Assembly (NCBI RefSeq): GCF_012927245.1
Contig: NZ_JABBGE010000004.1
Coordinates: 496,001-560,000 of the forward strand
Length of the DNA: 64,000 nt
Direction of reading: 5' to 3'
From: Streptomyces sp. R302
GTDB taxonomy: Bacteria > Actinomycetota > Actinomycetes > Streptomycetales > Streptomycetaceae
Shown: one piece after another, positions 52,112 through 60,575 of the stretch
How the letters are laid out: every line of letters begins with the position of its first letter
Position numbering within the stretch: the stretch's first letter is position 1
Notes under the pieces: model-generated
Databases searched by the model: none
The model's input: only the letters and a program-made list of their open reading frames with translations
What the model was told of the DNA's origin: nothing
Program-made: the position numbers and the translations under genes

Positions 52112-53758
52112 TCAGCGTTCCGTCGACAGTGACGACGCCCGAAGCTCCTCCGCCGACGTCGGCCGCAGGCGGCCGTCGAGAAGCACCCGGCGCGTGATCC
52201 CCAGCGACTCCAGGAACGTCAGGTCGTGACTGGCCACGACCAGCGCCCCCTCGTACGCGTGGAGGGCCGCCGTCAGCTTCCGCACCGACGCCAGGTCCAG
52301 ATTGTTCGTCGGCTCGTCGAGCAGCAGCAGCTGCGGAGCCGGCTCCGCGAGCAGCAGCGCCGCGAGCGTGGCCCTGAACCGCTCGCCGCCCGACAGGGTG
52401 CCCACGCGCTGATCCGCCCGGGCGCCCCGGAACAGGAACCGCGCGAGCCGCGCCCTGATCGCGTTCCCCGACGCCGCGGGCGCGAACCGGGCGACGTTCT
52501 CCACGATGCTCAGCCCGTCGTCCAGGACGTCGAGCCGCTGCGGCAGGAAACGGAGCGGCACCAGCCGCTCCACCTCCCCCGACACCGGCTCCAGTTCGCC
52601 CGCGACCGTCCGCAGCAGCGTCGTCTTCCCGGCCCCGTTGCGGCCCACGAGCGCGACCCGCTCCGGACCCCTCAGCTCGAAACCGCCCTCGACCCGGGCG
52701 CCGTACCGCAGTTCGAGGTCCGTGAGCCGCAGCACCTCGCGGCCCGGCGGCACCGAGGTGCGCGGCAGCTCGACGCGGATCTCGTCCTCGTCCCGCACCG
52801 CCTCCACCGCCACGTCGAGCCGCTCCCGCGCCTCCGCGAGCCGGTCCGCGTGCAGATTGCGGTGCTTGCCCGCCGACACCTGCGCCTGGCCCTGTCGGGT
52901 GTGCGCCACCACCTTCGGCACGGCCTTGTTCTCGAAGCTCTTCTGCGCGTACCGCCTGCGGCGCGCCAACTTCATCTGGGCCTCGGACAGTTCCCGCCGC
53001 TGCCGCTGCACGTCCGCCTCGGCGACCCGCACCATCCGCTCCGCCGCCTCCTGTTCGGCGGCGAGCGCCTCCTCGTACGCCGAGTAGGGACCGCCGTACC
53101 AGCTCACCGTGGTGTCGTGGAGGTCGGCGATCCGGTCGACCCGCTCCAGGAGCTCCCGGTCGTGGCTGACCACCACCATCACCCCGGACCAGCGCTCCAC
53201 CGCCTCGTAGAGTCGTGAACGGGCGTACAGGTCCAGGTTGTTGGTGGGTTCGTCGAGCAGCAGCACGTCCGGCCGGGCCAGCAGCAGCGCGGCGAGCCGG
53301 AGCAGTACGGACTCGCCGCCGGACACCTCGCCGACCGTGCGGTCCAGGCCGATCGCGCCGAGCCCGAGCTGGTCGAGGGCGGCGCGGGCCCGCTCCTCCA
53401 CGTCCCAGTCGTCGCCGATCACGGCGAAGTGCTCCTCGGCGGGATCCCCGGCCTCGACGGCGTGCAGCGCCGCCCGCTTCCGGTCGATCCCGAGGATCGC
53501 GTCCACCCGCCGGCCGGTGTCCAGGACCAGGTTCTGCGGCAGGTAGCCGATCTCGCCGGACGCCGTCACGGCGCCGCCGGTGGGGGTGAGCCGCCCGGCG
53601 AGCAGCCGGAGCAGCGTGGACTTCCCCGAACCGTTCGTACCGACCAGGCCGGTGCGGCCGGGGCCGACCGTCACCCTGAGGTCGTCGAAGACCTCGGTGC
53701 CGTCGGGCCAGGAGAAGGAGAGCGAGGTGGCGGAGAGGAAGACAGGCTGAGATGACAT
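52112..53758 (-). CDS. ABC-F family ATPase (second copy)
   Basis: 548 residues, ATG 53758 with GGAGG 6 nt upstream. Two ATPase domains: GTNGSGKST and GRNGAGKTT, signatures VSGGESVLLRL and LSGGERFRATL, Walker B LLLDEPTNNLD in both, with a long basic linker (about residues 230-330: QRRELSEAQMKLARRRRYAQ). Typical ribosome-acting ABC-F. A consensus-like promoter lies about 210 bp upstream and the long leader has structured sequence, so expression may be regulated. Confidence 0.92.
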   Translation of the reverse strand: MSSQPVFLSATSLSFSWPDGTEVFDDLRVTVGPGRTGLVGTNGSGKSTLLRLLAGRLTPTGGAVTASGEIGYLPQNLVLDTGRRVDAILGIDRKRAALHAVEAGDPAEEHFAVIGDDWDVEERARAALDQLGLGAIGLDRTVGEVSGGESVLLRLAALLLARPDVLLLDEPTNNLDLYARSRLYEAVERWSGVMVVVSHDRELLERVDRIADLHDTTVSWYGGPYSAYEEALAAEQEAAERMVRVAEADVQRQRRELSEAQMKLARRRRYAQKSFENKAVPKVVAHTRQGQAQVSAGKHRNLHADRLAEARERLDVAVEAVRDEDEIRVELPRTSVPPGREVLRLTDLELRYGARVEGGFELRGPERVALVGRNGAGKTTLLRTVAGELEPVSGEVERLVPLRFLPQRLDVLDDGLSIVENVARFAPAASGNAIRARLARFLFRGARADQRVGTLSGGERFRATLAALLLAEPAPQLLLLDEPTNNLDLASVRKLTAALHAYEGALVVASHDLTFLESLGITRRVLLDGRLRPTSAEELRASSLSTER

Positions 53759-53967
53759 GAGGGCCTCCGGTGCGTGCCGCGAGCACGGGTGTGAGCGTGG
53801 GCGTGGTGCGACGCGTGGAGACACCGGGGCGCGGGCAGCGTGGGGAACGGCTCGTCCACCGAGGTCGAGAACGGCGCGCAGGGCACGGGGGCCACGCGCG
53901 GCACGGTGTCTCGGGACCTCAGATGAACAACGTTCCTTCTCCGATCGGGAGGCGATGCGACCCGTCG

Positions 53968-53996
53968 ACCGTAGAAGCCGCCCGGTGGGGAGGCAA
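53968..53996 (-). promoter_or_regulatory. predicted promoter of the second ABC-F gene
   Basis: Minus-strand TTGCCT (53991-53996), 17-bp spacer, TACGGT (53968-53973). It would give a leader of about 200 nt before the ATG at 53758. Within that leader, GAGACACCG/CGGTGTCTC arms (53818-53826 and 53904-53912) could pair over a long distance. Confidence 0.55.
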
Positions 53997-54015
53997 GCGA
54001 ATTAGGGAAGCCGGA

Positions 54016-54432
54016 CTACGGCAACTCGCCCAGGAGCTCGGCCAGGTCCCGGTCCCAGTCCAGGTACTGGTGCTCCCGGCCGGCCGGCACCAGGTGCTGC
54101 GAGCGCTCCAGGAAGCGGCGCAGCTCGGAGGTGCGCACATGGACCATCGCCACGCCCTCCGGGGCGTGGAACTCGACCACCGTGCGGTCGTAGCCGTACG
54201 GACGCAGCCGTACGTCGCCGTCGCCGGCGGGCCGCTCGACCCCCTGGGCCAAGAGCTCACGGGCGAAGGCCCACGAGACCTCGACGCCCTCCAGGGTCGC
54301 CGGCGGCGGGAAGGCCATGCTGACCGCGTACGGGTCCTCACGGTCGTAGCGAAGGGTGGCGGGGACGGTCTCCATCCGGGGAGCGGAAGCGACCAGACGG
54401 GCCTGGACGGGCTGCTCGATCACGGCGGACAC
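54016..54432 (-). CDS. SsgA-like protein (SALP)
   Basis: 138 residues from GTG 54432, with AGGAG 7 nt upstream. The SsgA/SsgB fold is recognised by VPATLRYDREDPYAVSMAFP, VSWAFARELLAQGVERPAGDGDVRLRP and VVEFHAPEGVAMVHVRTSELRRFLERS. SALPs are actinomycete-specific proteins controlling septation and spore-wall events. The particular paralogue is not assigned. Confidence 0.93.
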   Translation of the reverse strand: MSAVIEQPVQARLVASAPRMETVPATLRYDREDPYAVSMAFPPPATLEGVEVSWAFARELLAQGVERPAGDGDVRLRPYGYDRTVVEFHAPEGVAMVHVRTSELRRFLERSQHLVPAGREHQYLDWDRDLAELLGELP

Positions 54433-54572
54433 GGCGGACTCCTCTCGCGCGGTTGTGATCCTGAGCGTCTCCCCGACACCAGGGCACCTGACACCCATGA
54501 AGACGAGCGGAACGGCCGGAACGTGCACCCACCCCCCACGTGAGGTGCGTCACCGGAGGGGAGAGAAGTGGT

Positions 54573-55055
54573 TCAACGGTCCTCGGCCACGTCGTCGTCC
54601 GGCTCCGCGCACGGCCCCGAGTGGTCGCAGTACGGCTGGTTCGCCGAGGCCCCGCAGCCGCAGAGCATCACCCGCGTCTCGTGCCGGGCGCCCCGCGCGC
54701 CCACGACGAGCAGGTCGCCGCGCATCACCAGCTGCCCGGACGGCGAGCGCCGCACGGTGGTGGGCGCGTCCGGCGTCTCCTCCGCGCCGCCGCCCTGCGG
54801 CGGGTGGTACCGGAGCGCGCCCGAGGGGCAGCGCCGGATCACCTCGGCGACCCGCTCCGGCGTGGCCGCGTCCGGCAGCACCCACGGGCGGCGGGCGAGG
54901 TCGAAGACCTCCGGCAGGCCGTGGACGCACTCGGCCGCGTGCAGACAGCGGCGCGGCTCGAACGTGACGGTGATGCCCTCGCCGTCGTACTCCTTCAGCC
55001 GCGGCTTCTCGGCGATCGGGGTCTCCGGTCCCGGCTCCGCTGTTCCCTCGGTCAT
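54573..55055 (-). CDS. mono-cluster ferredoxin-like plus CDGSH iron-sulfur protein
   Basis: 160 residues. N-terminal Fer4_19-type domain (TFEPRRCLHAAECVHGLPEVF, IRRCPSGALRY) and C-terminal CDGSH motif (LCGCGASANQPYCDHSG). Binds a small Fe-S cluster in each half; such proteins are thought to act in redox handling or Fe-S traffic. TAGGCT ends 6 nt before the ATG, predicting a leaderless mRNA. Confidence 0.9.
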   Translation of the reverse strand: MTEGTAEPGPETPIAEKPRLKEYDGEGITVTFEPRRCLHAAECVHGLPEVFDLARRPWVLPDAATPERVAEVIRRCPSGALRYHPPQGGGAEETPDAPTTVRRSPSGQLVMRGDLLVVGARGARHETRVMLCGCGASANQPYCDHSGPCAEPDDDVAEDR

Positions 55056-55178
55056 GCGCCCAGCCTAGGAACGCCCGGTACGCCCCGCACCCCGGCGGGC
55101 GCGACGGGGTCTGCGGGGTCTGCGGGGTCCGGGAGGCCCTCTGGACGGGCCGGGCCGCCGCCGCTAGCTTCCGGCGCC

Positions 55179-56375
55179 ATGACACCTGTGCGAAAGATGC
55201 GTACGACGCGACGCACGACGAGGGCGGGACTGGCGGGAATGACGGGACTGCTGGGGGCGGCGCTGGCGCTCGCCCTCGCGGCCCCCGCGCGGGCCGGGGC
55301 GACCCCCACGGCCCCCGCCACTCACACGGCTCACACGGCCCCCACGGCTCTCGCGGCCCCCAAAGCCCCCAAAGCCCCCACGACCGTCGCCTCCGCGGAC
55401 GCCTGGCAGCTCACCCCCACCGGCACGGACGTCCGCTTCCGTGGACTGGCGGCCGTGGACCGGAGCACCGCCTGGGCCGCCGGATCCAAGGGCACCGTCC
55501 TGCGCACCACCGACGCCGGCCGCAGCTGGCGAAACGTCTCGCCGCCCGGCGCGGAAGGCCTGGAGCTCCGGGACGTCGAGGCCTTCGACGCCCGCCGGGC
55601 CGTCGTCCTCGCCATCGGCGAGGGCGAGGCGTCCCGGCTGCTGCGCACCGAGGACGGCGGCGCCACCTGGACCGAGGCCTTCCGCAACACCGACCCGCGC
55701 GCCTTCTACGACTGCGTGACCTTCCTCGACCGCCGCCACGGCCTCGCCCTCAGCGACCCGGTCGACGGACGGTTCCGGATCCTCGCCACCCGCGACGGCG
55801 GCCGCAGCTGGGAGGTCCTGCCGGACTCCGGGATGCCGGCCGCCCTGCCCGGAGAGGCCGGTTTCGCCGCGAGCGGGCAGTGCCTGGTCACCGCCTCCGG
55901 CGGCGGGAAGGACGTCTGGTTCGCGACCGGCGGCGCCGCCACGGCCCGGATCTTCCACTCAGCGGACCGGGGCCGCACCTGGACCGCCACCGACAGCCCG
56001 GTCCCGGCCGGCGACCCCGCCCGGGGCGTCTTCGCACTCGCCTTCCGCGACCGCCACCACGGTCTCGCGGTCGGCGGCGACTACCGCGCCGGGCAGCCCT
56101 CGCCGCGGGCCGCCGCCGTCACCGGCGACGGCGGACGCACCTGGTCCCCGGCCGGCACGCCCCCGCCCGCGTACCGCTCCGGCGTCGCCTGGCTGCCGCA
56201 CTCCCGCACCGCGGCCCTGGCCGTCGGCCCGACCGGCACCGACCTCACCCGGGACGGCGGCCGGACCTGGTCGACCGTCGACACCGGCTCGTACGACACC
56301 GTGGACTGCACCCCGGACGGCGGTTGCTGGGCCTCCGGCGAGAAGGGCCGGATCGCCCGGCTCGCCCGGGGCTGA
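55179..56375 (+). CDS. secreted BNR/Ycf48-like beta-propeller protein
   Basis: 398 residues, ATG 55179. Signal peptide (LLGAALALALAAPARA), an Ala/Thr/Pro spacer, then a seven-blade-like propeller with repeated Asp-box motifs (TTDAGRSWR, TEDGGATW, TRDGGRSWE, SADRGRTW, TGDGGRTW, TRDGGRTW). Related proteins are exported oxidoreductase-like or photosystem-assembly-type propellers; catalytic function is not evident. TAGCTT (55165-55170) lies 8 nt before the ATG, predicting a leaderless transcript. Confidence 0.88.
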   Translation: MTPVRKMRTTRRTTRAGLAGMTGLLGAALALALAAPARAGATPTAPATHTAHTAPTALAAPKAPKAPTTVASADAWQLTPTGTDVRFRGLAAVDRSTAWAAGSKGTVLRTTDAGRSWRNVSPPGAEGLELRDVEAFDARRAVVLAIGEGEASRLLRTEDGGATWTEAFRNTDPRAFYDCVTFLDRRHGLALSDPVDGRFRILATRDGGRSWEVLPDSGMPAALPGEAGFAASGQCLVTASGGGKDVWFATGGAATARIFHSADRGRTWTATDSPVPAGDPARGVFALAFRDRHHGLAVGGDYRAGQPSPRAAAVTGDGGRTWSPAGTPPPAYRSGVAWLPHSRTAALAVGPTGTDLTRDGGRTWSTVDTGSYDTVDCTPDGGCWASGEKGRIARLARG

Positions 56376-56396
56376 CGGACCGGGGCCGGCCGGGGG

Positions 56397-56696
56397 TCAG
56401 GCCGGCGGCTGCTCGCGGTAGCCGGCCAGGCCCTCGACCGTCTTCGACGCGTAGAACTCGGTGATCCGGTAGGCGCACACGCCCTCGGCGCTGAAGGGGT
56501 CGGCCGCCGCGATCCGCTCGATCGCGGCCCGGTCGACCCCGGCCGCCAGGATCACCCCGCCGTCGCGCGGGTTCTTCCGCCCGGACGCCAGGAACACGCC
56601 GGCGGCGTACTGCTCGTCCAGCCAGTCGATGTGCGCGTCCATGAGGGCGTCCGCCCGCTCGACGGGCGCGGTGTAGGTCAATTCCAGTACGAACAT
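56397..56696 (-). CDS. YciI family protein
   Basis: 99 residues. Ferredoxin-like alpha/beta fold with the YciI signature: MFVLELTYTA, H and D in MDAHIDWLDEQ, GVILAAG and DPFSAEGVCAYRI. Small presumed enzyme; some relatives catalyse dehydrochlorination or dehydration. TAGCCT ends 7 nt before the ATG, predicting a leaderless mRNA. Confidence 0.92.
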   Translation of the reverse strand: MFVLELTYTAPVERADALMDAHIDWLDEQYAAGVFLASGRKNPRDGGVILAAGVDRAAIERIAAADPFSAEGVCAYRITEFYASKTVEGLAGYREQPPA

Positions 56697-56732
56697 GCGT
56701 GCAAGGCTACCGGCGGTGCCCGGCCGGGCCGT

Positions 56733-57290
56733 TCACTCCCCGAGCGCCGCCGCGGCCGGCTCGAAGCGGTGCGCGGTGGGCTTGAGCTCCTCGTACAGGT
56801 GGCCGAAGTACGCGGTGTCCGCCGTGCCGGTGAGCACCGCGTGCAGGAAGGCCGCGCAGCCCGGGCCGTGCCGCTCCCAGAGCGGGCCGCGGCCCTCGTT
56901 GTAGAGCACCGGCCAGGTGTCGGGGTGGCTGCCGGGCCGCACCAGCCAGTACAGGAAGGCCCCCGAGCCCTCCTCGTACGCCCACGGCACCACGACCGCG
57001 CCGGGCTCCTCCAGCTCCTCGGGGCACTCCTCGCCGATCTCCCACAGCGACTCCAGGATCTCGTCCCGTTCCTCCCGCTGCGCGAGCAGGTCGTCGTGGG
57101 GGCGGCCCGCGTCCGGGGCGAGCAGCCACACCGTCTCGTCGAAGACGCCGCAGCCGTACGTCTCCACCAGCCGCTTGTAGTCCCCGGGGAGCGGCATCCC
57201 GAGGGCGCGTTCGGCCGCCGCCCAGTCCACGGCGGGCGGCGCCTCGGCGGGCGGCGGACAGAGGCGTACGAGCGCGTCGATCGAGGTCAC
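56733..57290 (-). CDS. SMI1/KNR4 (SUKH) family protein
   Basis: 185 residues from GTG 57290. SUKH domain: ALGMPLPGDYKRLVETYGCGVFDETVWLLAPD and WPVLYNEGRGPLWERHG. In bacteria such proteins often serve as toxin immunity proteins, but no polymorphic toxin is adjacent. TACCGT (57298-57303) 7 nt upstream fits a leaderless start. Divergent from endonuclease V with only 42 bp between starts. Confidence 0.88.
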   Translation of the reverse strand: MTSIDALVRLCPPPAEAPPAVDWAAAERALGMPLPGDYKRLVETYGCGVFDETVWLLAPDAGRPHDDLLAQREERDEILESLWEIGEECPEELEEPGAVVVPWAYEEGSGAFLYWLVRPGSHPDTWPVLYNEGRGPLWERHGPGCAAFLHAVLTGTADTAYFGHLYEELKPTAHRFEPAAAALGE

Positions 57291-57332
57291 GGCGGGCACG
57301 GTATCCGACGCCGCCGCCGTAGGCTGGCCCGC

Positions 57333-58028
57333 ATGGGGATCATCGGGGTTCCGGCGGGATGGCCCGCCGACGAGGCGGCGGCGCTGGACGTCCAGCGCGC
57401 CCTGCGCGGACGGCTCGTGCTCGACGAGGACGGGCCGGCCGTGGGGGAGGGGCACGTCACCGGACTCGACGTGGCCTACGACGACGAGCGGGACCTGGTC
57501 GCCGCGGCCGCCGTGGTCCTCGACGCCGGATCGCTGGAGGTGGTCGAGGAGGCCACCGCCGTCGGCCGGGTCTCCTTCCCTTACGTACCGGGCCTGTTGG
57601 CCTTCCGGGAGATCCCCGCCGTGCTCGCCGCCCTGGACGCGCTCACCGCCGACCCGGGGCTGCTGGTGTGCGACGGGTACGGGCTCGCGCATCCGCGCCG
57701 CTTCGGTCTCGCCTCCCACCTCGGGGTGCTCACCGGACGGCCCGCGATCGGCGTCGCCAAGAACCCCTTCGCCTTCACGTACGAGCAACCCGGCGCCGCC
57801 CGGGGCGACTTCGCGCCGCTCCTCGCCGAAGGGCAGGAGGTCGGGCGGGCGTTGCGCACCCGGCGCGGGATCAAGCCCGTCTTCGTCTCCGTCGGCCACC
57901 GCGTCTCCCTCGACAACGCCTGCGCCCACACCCTCGCGCTCTCCCCGCGCTACCGCGTCCCCGAGACCACCCGGCACGCCGACGCGCTCTGCCGGCGCGC
58001 GCTCAAGGAGGCGCGGGCGGCTGAGTAG
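57333..58028 (+). CDS. nfi: endonuclease V (deoxyinosine-specific)
   Basis: 231 residues, ATG 57333. EndoV motifs: D46 in VTGLDVAYDD, FPYVPGLLAFREIPAVL with the catalytic Glu, and LLVCDGYGLAHPRRFGLASHLG with the second Asp and DNA-wedge region. Nicks DNA or RNA near inosine, in alternative excision repair. TAGGCT (57320-57325) ends 7 nt before the ATG, so the mRNA is likely leaderless. Confidence 0.95.
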   Translation: MGIIGVPAGWPADEAAALDVQRALRGRLVLDEDGPAVGEGHVTGLDVAYDDERDLVAAAAVVLDAGSLEVVEEATAVGRVSFPYVPGLLAFREIPAVLAALDALTADPGLLVCDGYGLAHPRRFGLASHLGVLTGRPAIGVAKNPFAFTYEQPGAARGDFAPLLAEGQEVGRALRTRRGIKPVFVSVGHRVSLDNACAHTLALSPRYRVPETTRHADALCRRALKEARAAE

Positions 58029-58084
58029 CGGCTGAGTACCCGTACGGATGCCCGCTGTCAGACCCCCACGGCACAGTGGGCTCC

Positions 58085-58225
58085 ATGACAACCCCCGTCA
58101 CCACGGGCGCCGGCCGTCGCTCCGGCGACCGCGTGCTGCCCGCCGTCCTCGCCGTCGCGGCGCTCTCCGCGCTCGCCTGGACCTGCGCCATCCTGTACGT
58201 GCTCGCCGACTGGACCACCGGATGA
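58085..58225 (+). CDS. 46-residue single-pass membrane protein
   Basis: ATG 58085, ending in TGA at 58223-58225. One membrane helix (LPAVLAVAALSALAWTCAILYVLADW) after a short polar N-terminus. The next gene starts at 58222 inside its stop (ATGA), which argues for a translated gene. No known domain. Confidence 0.65.
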   Translation: MTTPVTTGAGRRSGDRVLPAVLAVAALSALAWTCAILYVLADWTTG

Positions 58226-58602
58226 ACGGGCGGCTGCGCTGCGTCGTGCTCGACTGCCCCGACGCCTTCGGACTCGCCGGTTTCTACCGGGAGTTGCTCG
58301 GCGGCGAGGTCGAGTCCCCCGACCCGGCGCTCGCCGTCGGCGCCGGCTCCGCCGTGCTGCGCGACGCGCACGGACCGGTCCTCGCCTTCCAGGACGTCGC
58401 CGACCACCAGCCGCCCGTGTGGGGCGCCCCGGAGCAGCAGTTCCTGCTCGACATCCGGGTCCCGGACCCGGACGCGGCCCACGAGCGGGTGCTCGCGCTC
58501 GGAGCCGTACCCCTCGGCGACGCGGGCGAGGCGGGCGGCGCACCGCTGTGGCGGGTCTACGCCGACCCGGCGGGGCACCCCTTCCGGCTCATGGGGCCTT
58601 GA
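58222..58602 (+). CDS. VOC family (glyoxalase/dioxygenase fold) protein
   Basis: 126 residues; ATG 58222 overlaps the small membrane protein stop. Two beta-alpha-beta-beta-beta modules: LRCVVLDCPDAFGLAGFYRELLG and FLLDIRVPDPDAAHERVLALGA, ending WRVYADPAGHPFRLM. Substrate unknown; this type (PF18029-like) is common in Streptomyces. Confidence 0.88.
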   Translation: MNGRLRCVVLDCPDAFGLAGFYRELLGGEVESPDPALAVGAGSAVLRDAHGPVLAFQDVADHQPPVWGAPEQQFLLDIRVPDPDAAHERVLALGAVPLGDAGEAGGAPLWRVYADPAGHPFRLMGP

Positions 58603-58679
58603 GGCCCGGGGCGGAGCGCCTCGACGCCGCCGCCTCCCCGCGGCGCTTCGAGCGGGTGCGGGGCGGGAAGGATGTCCGG

Positions 58680-59114
58680 ATGGACCTGCACGCCACCTCA
58701 CGACGACGACTCGTCTCCTCCGGCTCCCCGCTCGAACCGGAGATCGGCTTCTCCCGCGCGGTACGGCTCGGCCCGTACGTCTCCGTCGCCGGTACGGCCC
58801 CGATCGCGCCCGACGGCACCACCGCCGCGCCCGGAGACGTCTACGCCCAGACCGTCCGCTGCCTCGACATCGCCGAGGCCGCCCTGCGGGAGGCGGGCGC
58901 CGTGCTCGCCGACGTCGTCCGCACCCGCGTCATGCTCACCGACGCCACGACCTGGCGCGAGGCGGCCCGGGCCCACGGCGAGCGCTTCGCCGGCGTCCGG
59001 CCCGCCTGCACCTTCGTGGAGGTGTCCCGCTTCATCGACCCCGCCTGGCTGGTCGAGATCGAGATCGACGCGGTCGTCGCCGAGGCCGGCGCCCCCGACA
59101 TGATCGGCTGGTGA
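58680..59114 (+). CDS. RidA family deaminase-like protein
   Basis: 144 residues from ATG 58680 after GGGAAGGA. RidA/YjgF fold: LVSSGSPLEPEIGFSRAVRLG, VSVAGTAPIAPDGT, VVRTRVMLTD and the key arginine near PACTFVEVSRFIDPAWLVEIEIDAV. RidA hydrolyses reactive enamine/imine intermediates from PLP enzymes; the subgroup here is uncertain. Confidence 0.9.
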   Translation: MDLHATSRRRLVSSGSPLEPEIGFSRAVRLGPYVSVAGTAPIAPDGTTAAPGDVYAQTVRCLDIAEAALREAGAVLADVVRTRVMLTDATTWREAARAHGERFAGVRPACTFVEVSRFIDPAWLVEIEIDAVVAEAGAPDMIGW

Positions 59115-59158
59115 AGCACACCCCCGGGTGACCGGGCCGGGCGCGCGCCGCACCGGCG

Positions 59159-60409
59159 CTACTCCGTGTGCGCCACCCGGAAGCGCAGCCCCGCCGCCCG
59201 CAGCCGGGAGATCAGGGCGTCGCCCATCGCCACCGCCGTCGTGACCTGGCCCGCCGTCTTCGGCAGCGGGTCCAGGGCGAGGCAGAGGGCGGACTCGGCG
59301 AGCATCTTCGCCGTCTCGTCGTAGCCGGGATCGCCGCCCGACACCTCCGTGAAGACCCGCCGTCCGCCGCCCTCGCCGACGAAGCGGACCGTGAACCAGC
59401 TGCGGGCGCGCCGCTCGGCCGAGGGGCCGGAGCCCGCCGCGTAACGGTCCATCAGCCACCGGCGTACGGGCGGCACTTGGGCCGTGACGAGGGTCGCGGC
59501 GAGCGCCGCCGTGCCGCCGAGGGCCATCGGCAGCGTCCGCACCGAGGCGTAGTGGCGGTAGCGGAAGTCGGGGCCGTACCGTTCGAGCGCGGCGGCCGAG
59601 CGGGCCACGACCCGCGGGTCCAGGGTGGGCAGCGGCAGCGCCCAGGTGCCGGTCTCGGTGCTGAACCGGGGCCCGCCCAGCGGCGCGTGGGCCCGCCGAC
59701 CCACCAGGCGGGGCGCGTGCAGGCGGCGTTCGCGGGCGGCCCGCAGCGTCTGCGGGCCGCGCCCGAAGGCGGTCAGCGCGGAGGCGACGGTGCCGCCGGA
59801 GAAGACGGCGCCGGCCCGGACGAAGCCGTCGATCCGCAGCGGCACGCCCTCGGGCAGCTGCCCGACGGTGAAGAGCACGCCGAGGTCGTGCGGGACGGAG
59901 TCGAAGCCGCAGGCGTGCACGATCCGGGCGCCGGTCTCCCGGGCGCGGGCGTCGTGGCGGACGTACACGAGGTCGACGAACTCGGGCTCGCCGGTCAGGT
60001 CCAGGTAGTCGGTGCCGGCCTCCGCGCAGGCCGCGACCAGGCCCTCGCCGTACCAGACGTACGGGCCGACGGTGGAGGCCACCACCCGCGCCGACTCGGC
60101 GAGCGCCCGCAGCGAGGCGGGGTCGCCGGAGTCGGCGGTCAGCAGCGGCAGGCCGGCGAGGTGCGGCCGGCCGGCGGCGAGCCGGTCCCGGAGCGCCGCC
60201 AGTTTCGCGGGCGAGCGGCCGGCGAGCGCCCAGCGGCACCCGGCGGGGGCGTGCTCGGCCAGATACTCCGCGGTGAGCTCGCCCACGAACCCGGTCGCGC
60301 CGTAGAGGACCACGTCGTACGGCCGCCCGACCCCACTCCGCCCGGACTCCACCGCATCCTGCCCGGACTCCCGCCCGGGTCCTCTTCCCGCGCCCGCCCC
60401 TGTCTCCAT
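59159..60409 (-). CDS. saccharopine dehydrogenase-like / trans-acting enoyl reductase
   Basis: 416 residues, ATG 60409. N-terminal Rossmann fold YDVVLYGATGFVGELTAEYL, then VASTVGPYVWYGEGLV, YLDLTGEPEFVD, HACGFDSVPHDLG, the pattern of the mycobacterial Rv2953-like trans-acting enoyl reductase family. Acts with NADPH on lipid-type substrates (inferred). The divergent region toward the acyl-CoA operon carries KstR-like boxes that could control both sides. Confidence 0.9.
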   Translation of the reverse strand: METGAGAGRGPGRESGQDAVESGRSGVGRPYDVVLYGATGFVGELTAEYLAEHAPAGCRWALAGRSPAKLAALRDRLAAGRPHLAGLPLLTADSGDPASLRALAESARVVASTVGPYVWYGEGLVAACAEAGTDYLDLTGEPEFVDLVYVRHDARARETGARIVHACGFDSVPHDLGVLFTVGQLPEGVPLRIDGFVRAGAVFSGGTVASALTAFGRGPQTLRAARERRLHAPRLVGRRAHAPLGGPRFSTETGTWALPLPTLDPRVVARSAAALERYGPDFRYRHYASVRTLPMALGGTAALAATLVTAQVPPVRRWLMDRYAAGSGPSAERRARSWFTVRFVGEGGGRRVFTEVSGGDPGYDETAKMLAESALCLALDPLPKTAGQVTTAVAMGDALISRLRAAGLRFRVAHTE

Positions 60410-60478
60410 CGAGCCCCACTCCCGTCCCTCGGCGATGTCGTCGGCGGAGGATAGCGGACCCGCCCGCCCCGTCGAATT

Positions 60479-60492
60479 TCCAAGCGCTTGCT
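60479..60492. promoter_or_regulatory. KstR2-like box
   Basis: TCCAAGCGCTTGCT contains the palindrome CAAGCGCTTG and matches the KstR2 consensus AnCAAGnnCTTGnT except for the first base. It is 70 bp upstream of the enoyl-reductase-like gene and 84 bp before the CoA-transferase gene. Confidence 0.5.
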
Positions 60493-60514
60493 CGGCCGGG
60501 GGGCTTGTGCCGAG

Positions 60515-60528
60515 TGGAACACGTTCCT
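60515..60528. promoter_or_regulatory. KstR-like box
   Basis: TGGAACACGTTCCT carries GGAAC-AC-GTTCC and fits the KstR consensus TnnAACnnGTTnnA at all but the last fixed position. It lies 48 bp before the CoA-transferase start, overlapping a TAGCAT hexamer (60528-60533) that may be the -10. Confidence 0.55.
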
Positions 60529-60575
60529 AGCATCTCTGGTGTTACATCATTGCTGTCACATACTCTGGGGGCTCG

